Of a DNA stretch of 64,000 nucleotides, positions 1 through 8,636 are shown in pieces. Within the stretch, counting starts at the first letter, position 1. The number at the start of each line of letters is the position of its first letter. Made by a program: the position numbers and the translations under genes. The stretch spans positions 14,297 through 78,296 of the forward strand of contig CAYVBQ010000017.1 in NCBI GenBank assembly GCA_964449775.1, written 5' to 3'. The notes under the pieces were generated by a model. That model saw only the letters and a program-made list of their open reading frames with translations. It had not been told where the DNA came from and made no database searches. The stretch comes from Fen-1258 sp964449775 (GTDB taxonomy: Bacteria; Bacteroidota; Ignavibacteria; Ignavibacteriales; Melioribacteraceae).

Positions 1-266
1 CCGGCTTTTTGCGCTTCGGCAATGATGTGTAAACACAAAGTTGTTTTACCGGAAGATTCCGGTCCATATATCTCAACAATTCTTCCGCGTGGAACTCCGC
101 CAATGCCTAAAGCATGATCCAATTGTATCGATCCGGTTGAAATGGATTCAACAGGGTTGATCACTCCATCGCCCAATTTCATAATGGTGCCTTTGCCGTA
201 CGTCTTGTCAATACTGGCAATTGTCTCTTCTATAATTTTTAGTCTGGCATCTTTATCAGTAGCCAT
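1..266 (-). CDS. recA: RecA recombinase, N-terminal part (runs off the window)
   Basis: This is the first 88 codons of RecA, the ATP-dependent strand-exchange protein of homologous recombination and SOS induction; the rest lies left of the window. The translation starts MATDKDARLK and shows the RecA N-terminal helix, the TYGKGTIMKLGD segment and the Walker A loop GPESSGKT at residues 68-75. A strong ribosome binding site (GGAGG, about 5 bases before the ATG at 266) fixes the start. It is the last visible gene of the leftward series that begins with pgsA and cinA; recA near cinA and thpR is a familiar bacterial neighbourhood. The identification is very secure despite truncation. Confidence 0.97.
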   Translation of the reverse strand, partial: MATDKDARLKIIEETIASIDKTYGKGTIMKLGDGVINPVESISTGSIQLDHALGIGGVPRGRIVEIYGPESSGKTTLCLHIIAEAQKA

Positions 267-276
267 TTTTCCTCCG

Positions 277-834
277 TTAGTTTTTCAAATGAAAATTTTT
301 TAATGATCTATAAACCGATCCACCCGGCATTAATTTGCTTTCATAAAGGGTTACTTTGTCTGCCTTAAATTCAATTTCGGGAAGTTTTACTTCTGGCAAA
401 GATACTATTTTTTCGGAATCTTCTTGTCCCCGAAATCTTAATAATGTTATATGCGATTTAAATTTTCTATTCTCTTTTTCGAATCCAAATTCGGTAAATG
501 ACGATTCAATCTCATGAACGAGTTGGATTAATTTTGGGTTCTCTTTCAAACCGATCCATAGAATTTTAAACTCATTTCTTCTTTTGAAAATTCCGAACTC
601 GCTAAAACTTAGATTCATACTCTCATAGCTGTTTGTAATCTTTTCTAGAATTTGAGAATATGATCCTATCATTTCAGTATTAATATCTCCAAGGAATTTC
701 AATGTGAGATGTAGTTTCTCTTTTCCTTCCCATCGTACATCCTCAAGTTTGCCAACTTTCTCACCTCTAATTTTAAGAATTGTAGTAAGAGCTGCATCCG
801 GAATTTCGAGGGAGATGAAAGATCTAATCTTCAT
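277..834 (-). CDS. thpR: RNA 2',3'-cyclic phosphodiesterase (2'-5' RNA ligase family)
   Basis: The 185-residue product belongs to the 2H phosphoesterase superfamily. Both catalytic His-x-Thr-x motifs are visible: HLTL at residues 42-45 and HITL at 128-131, the spacing expected for ThpR/LigT. The family hydrolyses 2',3'-cyclic phosphate RNA ends to 2'-phosphates in the cytoplasm. The frame stays open to a TTG at 846, but the ATG at 834 gives the usual N-terminus (MKIRSFISLEIP), so I prefer it. The start overlaps the end of cinA by 11 bases and recA follows 10 bases after the stop, suggesting one transcript and translational coupling. The physiological substrate is not known from sequence. Confidence 0.9.
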   Translation of the reverse strand: MKIRSFISLEIPDAALTTILKIRGEKVGKLEDVRWEGKEKLHLTLKFLGDINTEMIGSYSQILEKITNSYESMNLSFSEFGIFKRRNEFKILWIGLKENPKLIQLVHEIESSFTEFGFEKENRKFKSHITLLRFRGQEDSEKIVSLPEVKLPEIEFKADKVTLYESKLMPGGSVYRSLKNFHLKN

Positions 835-2077
835 TTGAAATTCCAAGAAGATTTTTTCTCAGCATTTCAAGTGCGGCTTGAGATGTACGATCTTTATTCA
901 ATAACCTATCATCACCAAATCTAAACTCTTTTGCAGTACAAATATTAGAATCGCAAATACCGATATAAACTAACCCGACTGGTTTATTTTCCGTTCCACC
1001 GGTTGGACCCATTATTCCGGTAGCTGAGAGACCAATATCCGCACCGCTGATTGCCTTAACACCTTCAGCAAGTTGCCGCGCCACCTCAAGACTTACAGCC
1101 CCATTCTTCTGAATAGAATCTTCATTAACGTGAAGCAGTTCAACTTTGGCTGCGTTACTATAAGCAACGATTCCACGTTCAAGAAATTGACTGCTGCCGC
1201 TGATATTCGTAAGTCGATTATTAATCAGTCCGCCTGTACATGATTCTGCCACCGCTATTTTCAAACCACGATCAATCAATAATTTTGCGATTACACTCTC
1301 AAGTGTATCATCGTTTTTTCCATAAATATATCTGCCAACTTTCGCTCTGATTTTCTGCTCGATCTCATCCAGTTTATTGATCGCTTCTTCTTCAGTTGTA
1401 CATTCTACAGTGATACGCATCTTCACACCGAATTGGCTTGGAAGAAATGCCATCTTCGCATCTTGAAGAAGCTCATCCACATCACCTAGACGGTCATAAA
1501 GCATCGATTCAGGAATTCCGGTAGAGAGTAAATTGTTGATAACAATAAAACTTTTTCTTTCAAGACGCTCCTCGATTTTGGGTAGAACGAAGCTCTCCAT
1601 CATATATTTCATTTCATATGGAACACCGGGCATAGAAACAAATATTTTTTTCTTCTTCTCGATCCAATATCCCGGTGCAGTACCTTTATTGTTTCGGATT
1701 GGGATAGCAATTTTGGGAATTAGGGCTTGACCGCGGTTTGTGTCGGTTAGTACTCTTCCTCGTGCTTCAAAAAACTTTTTAATATCATTAAGCACTTCTT
1801 CATTTTCGATCAAATCAGTATCGAAGAATTGGACAACACATTTTCTTGTAACATCATCGTGTGTTGGTCCCAATCCCCCGGTAACAAGAACTAAATCATT
1901 TGCATCGAATGCACGTTTGAATTCTTCTAAAATTATTTCCTCATCATCCGGGACAACACTGGAAGCACTTATCCGAATTTGTAAATTTGTTAATTTTTCA
2001 CCGATGAAGGCGGCATTGGTATTAAGTGTCTGTCCAATTAATATTTCATCGCCAATCGTAATAATGTGTGCTTTCAT
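824..2077 (-). CDS. cinA: CinA family nicotinamide-nucleotide amidohydrolase
   Basis: The 417-residue full-length CinA has two domains. The N-terminal molybdopterin-binding-like domain (about 1-170) contains GGLGPTHDD at 67-75 and MPGVPYEM at 149-156, the ADP-ribose pyrophosphatase-type half. The C-terminal PncC-type amidase domain (about 255-410) contains AESCTGG at 277-283. In characterised bacterial homologues the protein salvages NMN, and it is often linked to competence. It lies between pgpA and thpR, overlapping thpR, in a cinA-thpR-recA order that supports the call. The start is an ATG with only a weak upstream ribosome site. No key motif appears missing. Confidence 0.95.
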   Translation of the reverse strand: MKAHIITIGDEILIGQTLNTNAAFIGEKLTNLQIRISASSVVPDDEEIILEEFKRAFDANDLVLVTGGLGPTHDDVTRKCVVQFFDTDLIENEEVLNDIKKFFEARGRVLTDTNRGQALIPKIAIPIRNNKGTAPGYWIEKKKKIFVSMPGVPYEMKYMMESFVLPKIEERLERKSFIVINNLLSTGIPESMLYDRLGDVDELLQDAKMAFLPSQFGVKMRITVECTTEEEAINKLDEIEQKIRAKVGRYIYGKNDDTLESVIAKLLIDRGLKIAVAESCTGGLINNRLTNISGSSQFLERGIVAYSNAAKVELLHVNEDSIQKNGAVSLEVARQLAEGVKAISGADIGLSATGIMGPTGGTENKPVGLVYIGICDSNICTAKEFRFGDDRLLNKDRTSQAALEMLRKNLLGISNED

Positions 2078-2091
2078 TTATTTATCTGAGT

Positions 2092-2556
2092 TTATTTTAC
2101 AATCATATTGAAAAAGTAAATTATCAACTGAATCGAAATTAATGAATAAATTCCCGCCATGATATCATCCAGTATAACTCCCCACCCACCCATAATATTT
2201 TCGAATTTACGCGCCGGAAAAGGTTTTACAATATCCATAGCACGCCATATTACAAATGCGAGTACTATCCACCATATTTTCTTTGGAAGAAAGAGTAAAG
2301 TAATCCACATTCCTACAAATTCATCAATTGTACATTCCTTGGGATCTTTTCCATAAAGCACTTCAAATTTGCTTGCGATTGGGACACCAATCAAGATGAA
2401 TAGCGATATTATGAATATCATCAGAGATGGATTTTCAAATCCGGGAACAAGATAAATGATAAGCGCGGCAAGACTCCCCCACGTGCCCGATGCAAATCGA
2501 AAATATCCGGTATAAAATCCGGAACCGAGGAGTTTCTCTACAAAATTAATTTTCAC
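2092..2556 (-). CDS. pgpA: Phosphatidylglycerophosphatase A
   Basis: This 154-residue integral membrane protein of the PgpA family removes the terminal phosphate of phosphatidylglycerophosphate to give phosphatidylglycerol. Visible family signatures are the GTWGS segment at 24-28, the acidic motif DPKECTIDEF at 71-80 and DDIMAG at 130-135, set among about three or four hydrophobic segments. The start codon is GTG at 2556, inside the 3' end of pgsA (11-base overlap), whose product makes the PgpA substrate. The two consecutive steps of phosphatidylglycerol synthesis are therefore translationally coupled here. Confidence 0.92.
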   Translation of the reverse strand: MKINFVEKLLGSGFYTGYFRFASGTWGSLAALIIYLVPGFENPSLMIFIISLFILIGVPIASKFEVLYGKDPKECTIDEFVGMWITLLFLPKKIWWIVLAFVIWRAMDIVKPFPARKFENIMGGWGVILDDIMAGIYSLISIQLIIYFFNMIVK

Positions 2557-3142
2557 CTTTGATCAACTTCTTTATTAAAAAACGGTTACTAAAAATATAA
2601 GTAATGCCTGTAATAACTGTGAATAATGTAATAAATAACATTGCGATATAAATACCGAGAGGGTCCAAAAGGAAGCTGAATAAGTCTTTATAAGCAACTT
2701 GTAATCCTTCAAATGTTTTTAGTGTATATATCGAAAGTAAATAGTAGAGAAAAAACATCTGCATAAATGTTTTCAGTTGTGCCGTGCGAGTAGTAGTAAA
2801 AGATACTTTTCTATAATCTGCAAAAACGCGTATCAACGTTATGACGAAATCTCGAATGATTATCAATAAAACCATCCATAATGGAAGAACTCCAACTATT
2901 ACAAAAGCCATGAATGCAGTAGAAGTTAATATTTTGTCCGCGAGTGGATCCATAAACTTTCCCCACTCTGTGATATAATTAAATTTGCGAGCAAGCCAGC
3001 CATCATACCAATCTGTAATTGCAGCAATGATAAATACCACTGATGACATTTGGATAAGCCATGGTTCACCTGTGAGAAATAGTATCAGAAAAACCGGAGT
3101 TAGAATTATTCTCAATATTGTTAATTGATTTGGGAGAACCAT
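2546..3142 (-). CDS. pgsA: CDP-diacylglycerol-glycerol-3-phosphate 3-phosphatidyltransferase
   Basis: The 198-residue membrane enzyme carries the CDP-alcohol phosphotransferase signature D-x2-DG-x2-AR-x8-G-x3-D-x3-D at residues 44-69 (D44, D47, G48, A51, R52, G61, D65, D69). It transfers glycerol-3-phosphate onto CDP-diacylglycerol, the committed step of phosphatidylglycerol synthesis. Five or six hydrophobic segments span the protein. Length and motif position fit PgsA better than PssA or cardiolipin-type relatives, and the directly coupled pgpA downstream settles the pathway. The ATG at 3142 lacks a strong ribosome site, but the N-terminus MVLPNQLTILRI is typical. Confidence 0.95.
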   Translation of the reverse strand: MVLPNQLTILRIILTPVFLILFLTGEPWLIQMSSVVFIIAAITDWYDGWLARKFNYITEWGKFMDPLADKILTSTAFMAFVIVGVLPLWMVLLIIIRDFVITLIRVFADYRKVSFTTTRTAQLKTFMQMFFLYYLLSIYTLKTFEGLQVAYKDLFSFLLDPLGIYIAMLFITLFTVITGITYIFSNRFLIKKLIKGEN

Positions 3143-3153
3143 AATGTGAGTTT

Positions 3154-3456
3154 TTATTTTCCTTTATAAGTCGGATATTTTTTTAAGTAACCGAAATCAT
3201 AAATGCCAGTGTTATGATTATCTGCCCACTTAATTGCGACAGCATAACTCCCCACTATGTTAATACTATTTACAATCAATTGTTCGGGAGTATAAACTTT
3301 GATATAATCATGATGATGCGCTTCTTCTTGTGAAGTACAGATAGCGCACGGACAAAATCTTCTTAGATGAGCAAGTTGTATCTCAGTTTGTGAATCATCA
3401 TCCCATCTTACATACAAATATTTTTTCTCTTTCACTTTTATCTGAATGGGAATCAT
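3154..3456 (-). CDS. DUF971 (GBBH-like N-terminal) domain protein
   Basis: This 100-residue stand-alone DUF971 protein corresponds to the N-terminal domain of gamma-butyrobetaine hydroxylase. The sequence shows the family pattern: a beta-rich start with VRWDD, then LRRFCPCAIC with cysteines at 35, 37 and 40, a histidine cluster (HHHDY), and a C-terminal IKWADNHNTGIYDFGYL block. The cysteines and histidines could bind zinc or an Fe-S cluster; in other bacteria the domain occurs next to or fused with Fe-S carrier proteins. That role is inference. Its ATG overlaps the purC stop by four bases, so it is probably co-translated with purC. Confidence 0.85.
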   Translation of the reverse strand: MIPIQIKVKEKKYLYVRWDDDSQTEIQLAHLRRFCPCAICTSQEEAHHHDYIKVYTPEQLIVNSINIVGSYAVAIKWADNHNTGIYDFGYLKKYPTYKGK

Positions 3457-4352
3457 CCTTCAATAGTTTCTCCCGTTAATTTGAAGAGCGCTTCTTTATA
3501 TTTATTACTTGTACTCAAAATGACTTCTTCAGGTAGTGATGGCGCAGGCGGCTTTTTATTGAATTTTACAGAAAGGAGATAATCGCGCACGTATTGTTTA
3601 TCAAAACTGTTTTGGGATCTCCCTTTTTGATATTCATCTAATGGCCAGAAGCGTGACGAATCCGGAGTGAGTAATTCATCAATCAAAATTATACTTCCAT
3701 CGTAATAACCGAACTCCATTTTAGTATCGGCAATTATAATTCCTTTCTGAAGAGCAAATTCAGCAGCTTTAGTATATACATCAATTGTGGTATTCTTGAT
3801 AAACTCAAATGCTTCTTTGCCAATGATGTTTATTGCCTCATCGGCAGAGATGTTCTCATCATGAAGACCAATCTCAGCTTTTGTTGAAGGTGTGAAGATC
3901 GGCTCGGGAAGTTTTTCCGATTCGACCAATCCCTTCGGCAATTCAATTCCGCAGACTTTCCCGGTTTTTTGATAATCAATTAATCCTGAACCGGTAATAT
4001 ATCCTCTAACAATACATTCGATTGGGATCAGTTCGGCTTTCTTCACCAGCATTGAGCGATCACGAAGCACTTCTTTATACGGCTGACAAACAGAGGGATA
4101 TTCATCAACATTCATAGTTATCAAATGGTTTGGTATAATATCTTTGGTATAATCAAACCAAAATTTTGAAATACGGTTTAGTATTTTCCCTTTTGCGGGA
4201 ATTCCATCATTCATAATTACATCAAATGCCGAAAGACGATCCGTTGAAACAATTAAGTAATACTCACCTGCATTATATACATCCCGAACTTTACCGCGTT
4301 TGAATAGTTCTAAATCTGTAAAATCAGTTGTAGTAGTTGCTTTGAACGGCAT
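3453..4352 (-). CDS. purC: Phosphoribosylaminoimidazole-succinocarboxamide synthase (SAICAR synthetase)
   Basis: The 299-residue PurC joins CAIR and aspartate with ATP in de novo purine synthesis. Recognisable blocks are GKVRDVY at 20-26, STDRLSAFDV at 36-45, PIECIVRGY near 112, the TPSTKAE segment and LTPDSSRFW near 230. The length matches the longer SAICAR-synthetase type rather than the short 237-residue E. coli form. No other purine gene is nearby. It is followed by the DUF971 gene with a 4-base overlap. The ATG at 4352 gives the normal N-terminus. Confidence 0.96.
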   Translation of the reverse strand: MPFKATTTTDFTDLELFKRGKVRDVYNAGEYYLIVSTDRLSAFDVIMNDGIPAKGKILNRISKFWFDYTKDIIPNHLITMNVDEYPSVCQPYKEVLRDRSMLVKKAELIPIECIVRGYITGSGLIDYQKTGKVCGIELPKGLVESEKLPEPIFTPSTKAEIGLHDENISADEAINIIGKEAFEFIKNTTIDVYTKAAEFALQKGIIIADTKMEFGYYDGSIILIDELLTPDSSRFWPLDEYQKGRSQNSFDKQYVRDYLLSVKFNKKPPAPSLPEEVILSTSNKYKEALFKLTGETIEG

Positions 4353-4446
4353 TATTCCTCAATAATTTTTGGTTGTGAAATATAAAGAGAGGATGTTCGG
4401 GATTCAACAATAAGATTTTTAATCCTGGTTGCCGATCTTAATAAGT

Positions 4447-4495
4447 CACCTTACGCAAGGTGTCATTATTTAGACTTTTTAGAGTTGACTCATTA
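4447..4495. repeat. Hairpin plus half-copy of a short dispersed repeat
   Basis: Just downstream of the leftward protease gene lies a 6-bp stem hairpin (4447-4462, CACCTT/AAGGTG). It is followed by a segment whose minus-strand reading AATGAGTCAACTCTAAAAAG is nearly repeated at the right end of the 8528-8636 element. In both places the repeat abuts a leftward stop codon. It may be a terminator-like 3'-UTR element or a degraded mobile repeat. The intergenic gap 4353-4492 holds nothing else that I recognise. Confidence 0.4.
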
Positions 4496-5209
4496 ATAAT
4501 TCATTATTCGGTGTGGTTTCAATTGCTTGTCCAATCCTTTAGCATCTCCGATTAACGTATCGAGAAAATTCCAGTATTTCTTACTATGGTTCTTAACTTT
4601 TGTATGAGCCAATTCATGAAGAAGCACATAATCTACTAAGTGATCGGGTAGGCGCATCAAGTGAATGCTGAGATTTATATTATTTTTCCCCGAGCAACTC
4701 CCCCACCGGCTTTTTATATTTTTAATGAAAAGTTCATTAAATGGAAGTTGAAACTTATCCGATAGATCATTTAGTCTCTTAGGCAGAAACTCTTTCGCTT
4801 CTTCTCGATAAGCATTCTCAATTCCTTTTCTTATTACCTTTTGTATTTCGAATGACTTTATATCCTTCCCCAGAGGATATTTAATCATTATTAATCCATT
4901 TCTTACTCTCGCAGAAATTCTGTTCTTTTCGGATACTTTTAATTCCAACCGATGATTCCGTGTTTGGAATTTGGAATTCTCATCATAACTAGCATATGCT
5001 TTTTCATAACCCCGCATTTTATCAACGTGCTCATCTATCCATTTAATTTTTTCATGAGCTAACTTTTCCCCTTCATTAAACGATACTCTTTCCGGTATGG
5101 TTATACGAACACCTCCAAACGGTCTAACGGAAATACTCATATACCGTGAACGGGGACTTTTCCGAAGAAGTATTTCTGTCTCGTTTACTTTTATAATTTT
5201 TGTTGACAT
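4493..5209 (-). CDS. YgjP-like (DUF45) M48-family metal-dependent hydrolase
   Basis: The 238-residue protein contains the zincin motif HELAH at residues 198-202, a likely third metal ligand at H208 (KNHSKKYW), and the upstream SRWGSCS block at 167-173. These are the hallmarks of the YgjP/SprT-like DUF45 family of predicted zinc metallopeptidases. No signal peptide or membrane segment is present, so it should be cytoplasmic. Substrates of this family are mostly unknown, although related proteins occur near restriction-modification systems; none is seen here. It stands alone between the purC group and tRNA-Phe. Confidence 0.85.
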   Translation of the reverse strand: MSTKIIKVNETEILLRKSPRSRYMSISVRPFGGVRITIPERVSFNEGEKLAHEKIKWIDEHVDKMRGYEKAYASYDENSKFQTRNHRLELKVSEKNRISARVRNGLIMIKYPLGKDIKSFEIQKVIRKGIENAYREEAKEFLPKRLNDLSDKFQLPFNELFIKNIKSRWGSCSGKNNINLSIHLMRLPDHLVDYVLLHELAHTKVKNHSKKYWNFLDTLIGDAKGLDKQLKPHRIMNY

Positions 5210-5263
5210 CAGTTTTACGAATCCTGAATTCTTTCGATGACTAATGTAGGTAAGTATTAAAGA

Positions 5264-5287
5264 AAAGGGATGCTTTCACATCCCTTT
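5264..5287 (-). terminator. Intrinsic terminator of the tRNA-Phe transcript
   Basis: On the minus strand the stem AAAGGGATG / CATCCCTTT (9 bp, 6-base loop) is followed by TCTTT, ten bases beyond the tRNA 3' end. Position and shape suit a Rho-independent terminator for tRNA-Phe. Confidence 0.75.
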
Positions 5288-5296
5288 CATGTTTTG

Positions 5297-5369
5297 TGGG
5301 CAGAGAGGGAATTGAACCCCCGACACAAGGATTTTCAGTCCTTTGCTCTACCGACTGAGCTATCTGCCC
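5297..5369 (-). tRNA. tRNA-Phe (anticodon GAA)
   Basis: Reading the minus strand, a 73-nt cloverleaf folds fully: acceptor GGGCAGA / TCTGCCC, D-arm GCTC/GAGC, anticodon stem AAGGA / TCCTT with loop CTGAAAA (anticodon GAA), variable loop GTGTC, T-arm with loop TTCAATT, and discriminator A. The 3' CCA is not encoded, since ACAAAA follows, so it must be added post-transcriptionally. An intrinsic terminator lies directly downstream. Confidence 0.97.
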
Positions 5370-5494
5370 AACAAAAACGCGGCGTAAAAATAATTATTTT
5401 CACCTTAAAACCAAAAGGTAATTTCAACATTTATATTTATTATTATAATGAGTGACAAATTTGTTAAGTTAGACCCCGTCAAATTAATGAGATC

Positions 5495-7342
5495 ATGGAA
5501 ACCGCTGTTTTCTTAATTATAAATGCTGCCTTAGTTGGAGCGTTTATTCATCTTACCCGTAAGAAAGATTTTCTCTCCTACTTATACAACGGTAAATGGA
5601 TGCTGACATGGCTTGCCATTGGTATTATCACACTAATGGATGAGCTGACTTCTATCTATTATGCACCTTCAGAAGCCTTGCGGTTCATAGGCCTTAAAGC
5701 CATCTTTTATATCGCTCTCACATCCATCCTGATCCGATTCCTTTCAACTAGAATGGTTGAGATTGGCGAAATACTTGAGAAGAATAATATACGCGGCGGT
5801 GGAGTCTACTCTTTCGCTTATTTAGTTCTCGGTCCAACTTTATCATTCGTTGCCATTTCATCAATACTTGTTGATTATATTCTAACAGCAACATTATCAA
5901 CTGTGAGCGCAGTTGAGAATGGAACTTACTTCCTCGGGATGGGTCCGGAAATTAAATTCTTCCTCAAGTTTGGAGTTATCGGCTTAATCACCGGTTTGAA
6001 TATAGTCGGTATTAAAGAAAATGCTAAGTTCACTTTTTTGATTTTCGTTTTCGCTGCCTTTGTTCTGGTAAATTTGATTGTAGGTGGTGCTATAAGTATG
6101 GATTCTAATTCGGTTTCTGTATTAAGTAGCAGCTTTCATTCCTTCACAGGCGATTTTCTACATAATAATCCGCTTATTGCATATGAAAATTTAATTATTG
6201 GTATCGGCAGTTGTATTCTTGCTTATTCCGGAATTGAATCTGTTCTACAAACAGCATCCTTGGTGAAAAGCTGGAAAGAGATACGAAAAGCATACTTGTT
6301 CCTTGCGGTTACTGTAGGAATTGTAACACCGTTTATCGCATTGCTTGCTCTCTCATCTGGAATAGATCTTGCAAAACACGAGACAGATTTAATTCCTGCA
6401 TTTGCTTCAAAAGTAAATGGAAACTTCTTTGGAATAATAGTAGGTGTATTAGCTAGTATAACTTTGATTATGGCGGTTAATACTGCGATGGTTGCATCAG
6501 CAGAATTAATTGAAAAGGTTGCAGAAAAATATAATTACCAGTGGTTAATACATGTTAATAAAACGCAATCACTCTATAGAATACACATTGTAAATGCAAT
6601 TTTTTATTCAATAATTCTAATTATCACTAGCGGAAGCCAAGCAATTCTTGCTGAAATGTATGCTGTAGGTCTAGTTGCAAGTTTCGTGATCAATATGGGT
6701 TCACTTATTAAATACCGTTTCTCAAAAGGAACGAAAGAAATTACATACCATACGTCAAGAGTCGGGACTTTAATTTTATTTTTCATATTACTAAGTACAT
6801 TAATATATATAATGATTGCCCGACCGTATGGAACCACTCTTTGGTTTATCATAACATCAATTGTATTGTTCCTTGGTATCAAAATATCACGTTACAGAGC
6901 ACCGGACATTCCAGTGCGTCGTCAAACCAGAAATGTTATGGACCTGGTTTTCAGGATCGCCGAAATTGAGAATAGAGAGATAAATATTTTCTTCCGAAGA
7001 CCGCTTGAAGAAGAATCAGCTTCTGTTGAAGATAATTCTATCTACGTGAGTTTTTACACTCCACGGTTAGATACTCCTCTTCCTTTCCGTGAAAATCATT
7101 TTTGGATCGCAATTGAACGCAGGCTTAATCTATTTGATATGATCACTGGTGTTCTCAAAACAATTGAATATGAAATTCCTTTTTCAGAGAGAGAGATACA
7201 TTTACATTTTGGCTGGCCGCTGTCATCCTGGTTGGATCGTCTTTCAACGGGTATAATGATTCACAACATCATGAAACTGCCGCGAGAATTCCCTAATTAT
7301 CATTTCCACATGGATTACTTAAAAAATAAGAGCGCTGATTAG
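5495..7342 (+). CDS. APC-superfamily amino-acid permease with C-terminal soluble domain
   Basis: The 615-residue membrane protein has about 12 predicted hydrophobic segments over residues 1-455, including the unwound-helix style segment GGGVYSFAYLVLGP near residues 101-114 that is typical of APC transporters. A soluble C-terminal region of about 150 residues follows. It probably imports an amino acid or amine by cation symport; the substrate cannot be read from sequence. It converges on the ornithine carbamoyltransferase gene and shares a bidirectional terminator with it, so a link to arginine or ornithine transport is possible but only inferred. The start ATG at 5495 has a weak ribosome site. 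Confidence 0.85.
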   Translation: METAVFLIINAALVGAFIHLTRKKDFLSYLYNGKWMLTWLAIGIITLMDELTSIYYAPSEALRFIGLKAIFYIALTSILIRFLSTRMVEIGEILEKNNIRGGGVYSFAYLVLGPTLSFVAISSILVDYILTATLSTVSAVENGTYFLGMGPEIKFFLKFGVIGLITGLNIVGIKENAKFTFLIFVFAAFVLVNLIVGGAISMDSNSVSVLSSSFHSFTGDFLHNNPLIAYENLIIGIGSCILAYSGIESVLQTASLVKSWKEIRKAYLFLAVTVGIVTPFIALLALSSGIDLAKHETDLIPAFASKVNGNFFGIIVGVLASITLIMAVNTAMVASAELIEKVAEKYNYQWLIHVNKTQSLYRIHIVNAIFYSIILIITSGSQAILAEMYAVGLVASFVINMGSLIKYRFSKGTKEITYHTSRVGTLILFFILLSTLIYIMIARPYGTTLWFIITSIVLFLGIKISRYRAPDIPVRRQTRNVMDLVFRIAEIENREINIFFRRPLEEESASVEDNSIYVSFYTPRLDTPLPFRENHFWIAIERRLNLFDMITGVLKTIEYEIPFSEREIHLHFGWPLSSWLDRLSTGIMIHNIMKLPREFPNYHFHMDYLKNKSAD

Positions 7343-7352
7343 CGCTCTTATT
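7325..7352. terminator. Bidirectional terminator overlapping the permease stop codon
   Basis: A 12-bp stem, AATAAGAGCGCT / AGCGCTCTTATT with loop GATT, is flanked by A and T tracts on both sides, so it can terminate both the permease and the converging OTC transcript. The permease stop codon (7340-7342) lies in the loop and the first base of the right arm. Confidence 0.85.
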
Positions 7353-7427
7353 TTATACAAATCATTCAACAAAAAGTATCAAGTCATTTTTCTATCGTTA
7401 ACAAGGTCATCTAAAAAAAAGAAGGAA

Positions 7428-8429
7428 CTAATCGCCTAATGTTGCAACCATTATAGCTTTAATTGTATGAAGTCTATTTTCTGCCTCATCAAAAACAATT
7501 GAATGAGAAGATTCAAAAACTTCATCAGTAACTTCCATTGCTTCAAGACCGAACTTTTGAAATATTTCTTCGCCAACTGTTGTTTCTCTATTATGAAATG
7601 CCGGTAAGCAGTGTAAAAATTTAACATTTGGATTGCCAGTATTCTTTATCATCTCCATATTCACTTGATAAGGTTTCATCACTTTAATTCTTTGTTCCCA
7701 AACAGCTTCCGGTTCACCCATGGAAACCCAGACATCGGTATATAAGAAATCGGCACCCTTCACACCTTTAACCGGATCATCTGTAAACTCAATTACGGCT
7801 CCGGTTTCCTCGGCAATCTCTTTACATTTTTTAACAAGTTCTTCATTAGGCCATAGGTTTTTGGGGGCAACAGCTCTAAACTTCATTCCCATCTTTGCAG
7901 AACCTACCATCAAAGAATTACCCATATTATTTCTGGCATCGCCCAAATAGACTAAGGTAATTTCATTCAATGGCTTGTCGGTATGTTCCATGATGGTAAG
8001 AAAATCAGCTAATACCTGAGTAGGATGGAATTCATCGGTAAGACCATTCCAAACGGGCACTCCGGCATGTGCACCAAGTTCTTCAACAATCTCTTGACCG
8101 AAACCTCTATACTCAATTCCATCGTACATTCTACCAAGGACACGAGCTGTATCTTTCATAGATTCTTTTTTGCCCATTTGAGATCCTGACGGACCTATAA
8201 ATGTAACTCCAGCACCTTGATCAAGAGCAGCAACTTCAAAAGCGCATCTGGTTCTTGTAGAATCCTTTGCGAAAAGAAGTACAACATTTTTCCCTTTCAG
8301 TCTCTGAGTTTCGGTACCGGCATATTTGGCAGTTTTCAACTCTTTAGAGAGATCTAATAAATATTTGATTTCTTCTGGAGTAAAATCGAGAAGTTTTAAA
8401 AAATTTCTGTTCCTAAGATTAAAAGCCAC
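7428..8429 (-). CDS. argF: Ornithine carbamoyltransferase
   Basis: The 333-residue enzyme converts ornithine plus carbamoyl phosphate to citrulline, or the reverse in catabolism. Visible residues include the carbamoyl-phosphate loop STRTR at 57-61, FHPTQ in the middle, and HCLPAFH near 275 carrying the catalytic cysteine. The sequence follows the long E. coli ArgI/ArcB-like type closely, including the GPSGSQMGKKES segment. The start is GTG with GGAG about nine bases upstream. Because a carbamate kinase lies 2.5 kb upstream on the same strand and no other arg genes are visible, a catabolic role (ArcB) is as likely as a biosynthetic one. Confidence 0.93.
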   Translation of the reverse strand: MAFNLRNRNFLKLLDFTPEEIKYLLDLSKELKTAKYAGTETQRLKGKNVVLLFAKDSTRTRCAFEVAALDQGAGVTFIGPSGSQMGKKESMKDTARVLGRMYDGIEYRGFGQEIVEELGAHAGVPVWNGLTDEFHPTQVLADFLTIMEHTDKPLNEITLVYLGDARNNMGNSLMVGSAKMGMKFRAVAPKNLWPNEELVKKCKEIAEETGAVIEFTDDPVKGVKGADFLYTDVWVSMGEPEAVWEQRIKVMKPYQVNMEMIKNTGNPNVKFLHCLPAFHNRETTVGEEIFQKFGLEAMEVTDEVFESSHSIVFDEAENRLHTIKAIMVATLGD

Positions 8430-8527
8430 CTTATTATTCTCCTTAATTTTATTTTGAATATTCTGTAAAATTCTAAAAGTTGTTTTTGCAAAAAATATTA
8501 ACTGCCATCTTTTATCAATTCTATTTA

Positions 8528-8636
8528 TTGATGAGGCGTATCTAAAAAGGTCTATTTCGTTATTTTGGATTGTGAAAATAAACCGAATTCAAAACTTTTC
8601 TATAATGAAATTACCTTTTTAGAGAAGACTCATTGA
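8528..8636. repeat. Inverted-repeat element (MITE-like) abutting the sxtJ-like stop codon
   Basis: Two perfect 11-bp arms, TCTAAAAAGGT (8541-8551) and ACCTTTTTAGA (8613-8623), extend inwards and outwards with mismatches to about 34 bp on each side. One outer arm recurs near 4470-4495. The element fills most of the gap between the SxtJ-like gene and the OTC gene (8430-8636). It could fold as a hairpin in RNA, or be a small non-autonomous mobile element. No DUF5989-type small gene is hidden here. Confidence 0.5.

Noticed and set aside
7428..8429. Assigning the OTC firmly as catabolic ArcB
   Set aside because: No arginine deiminase or agmatine gene is present in the window and sequence alone does not separate ArgF/ArgI from ArcB.
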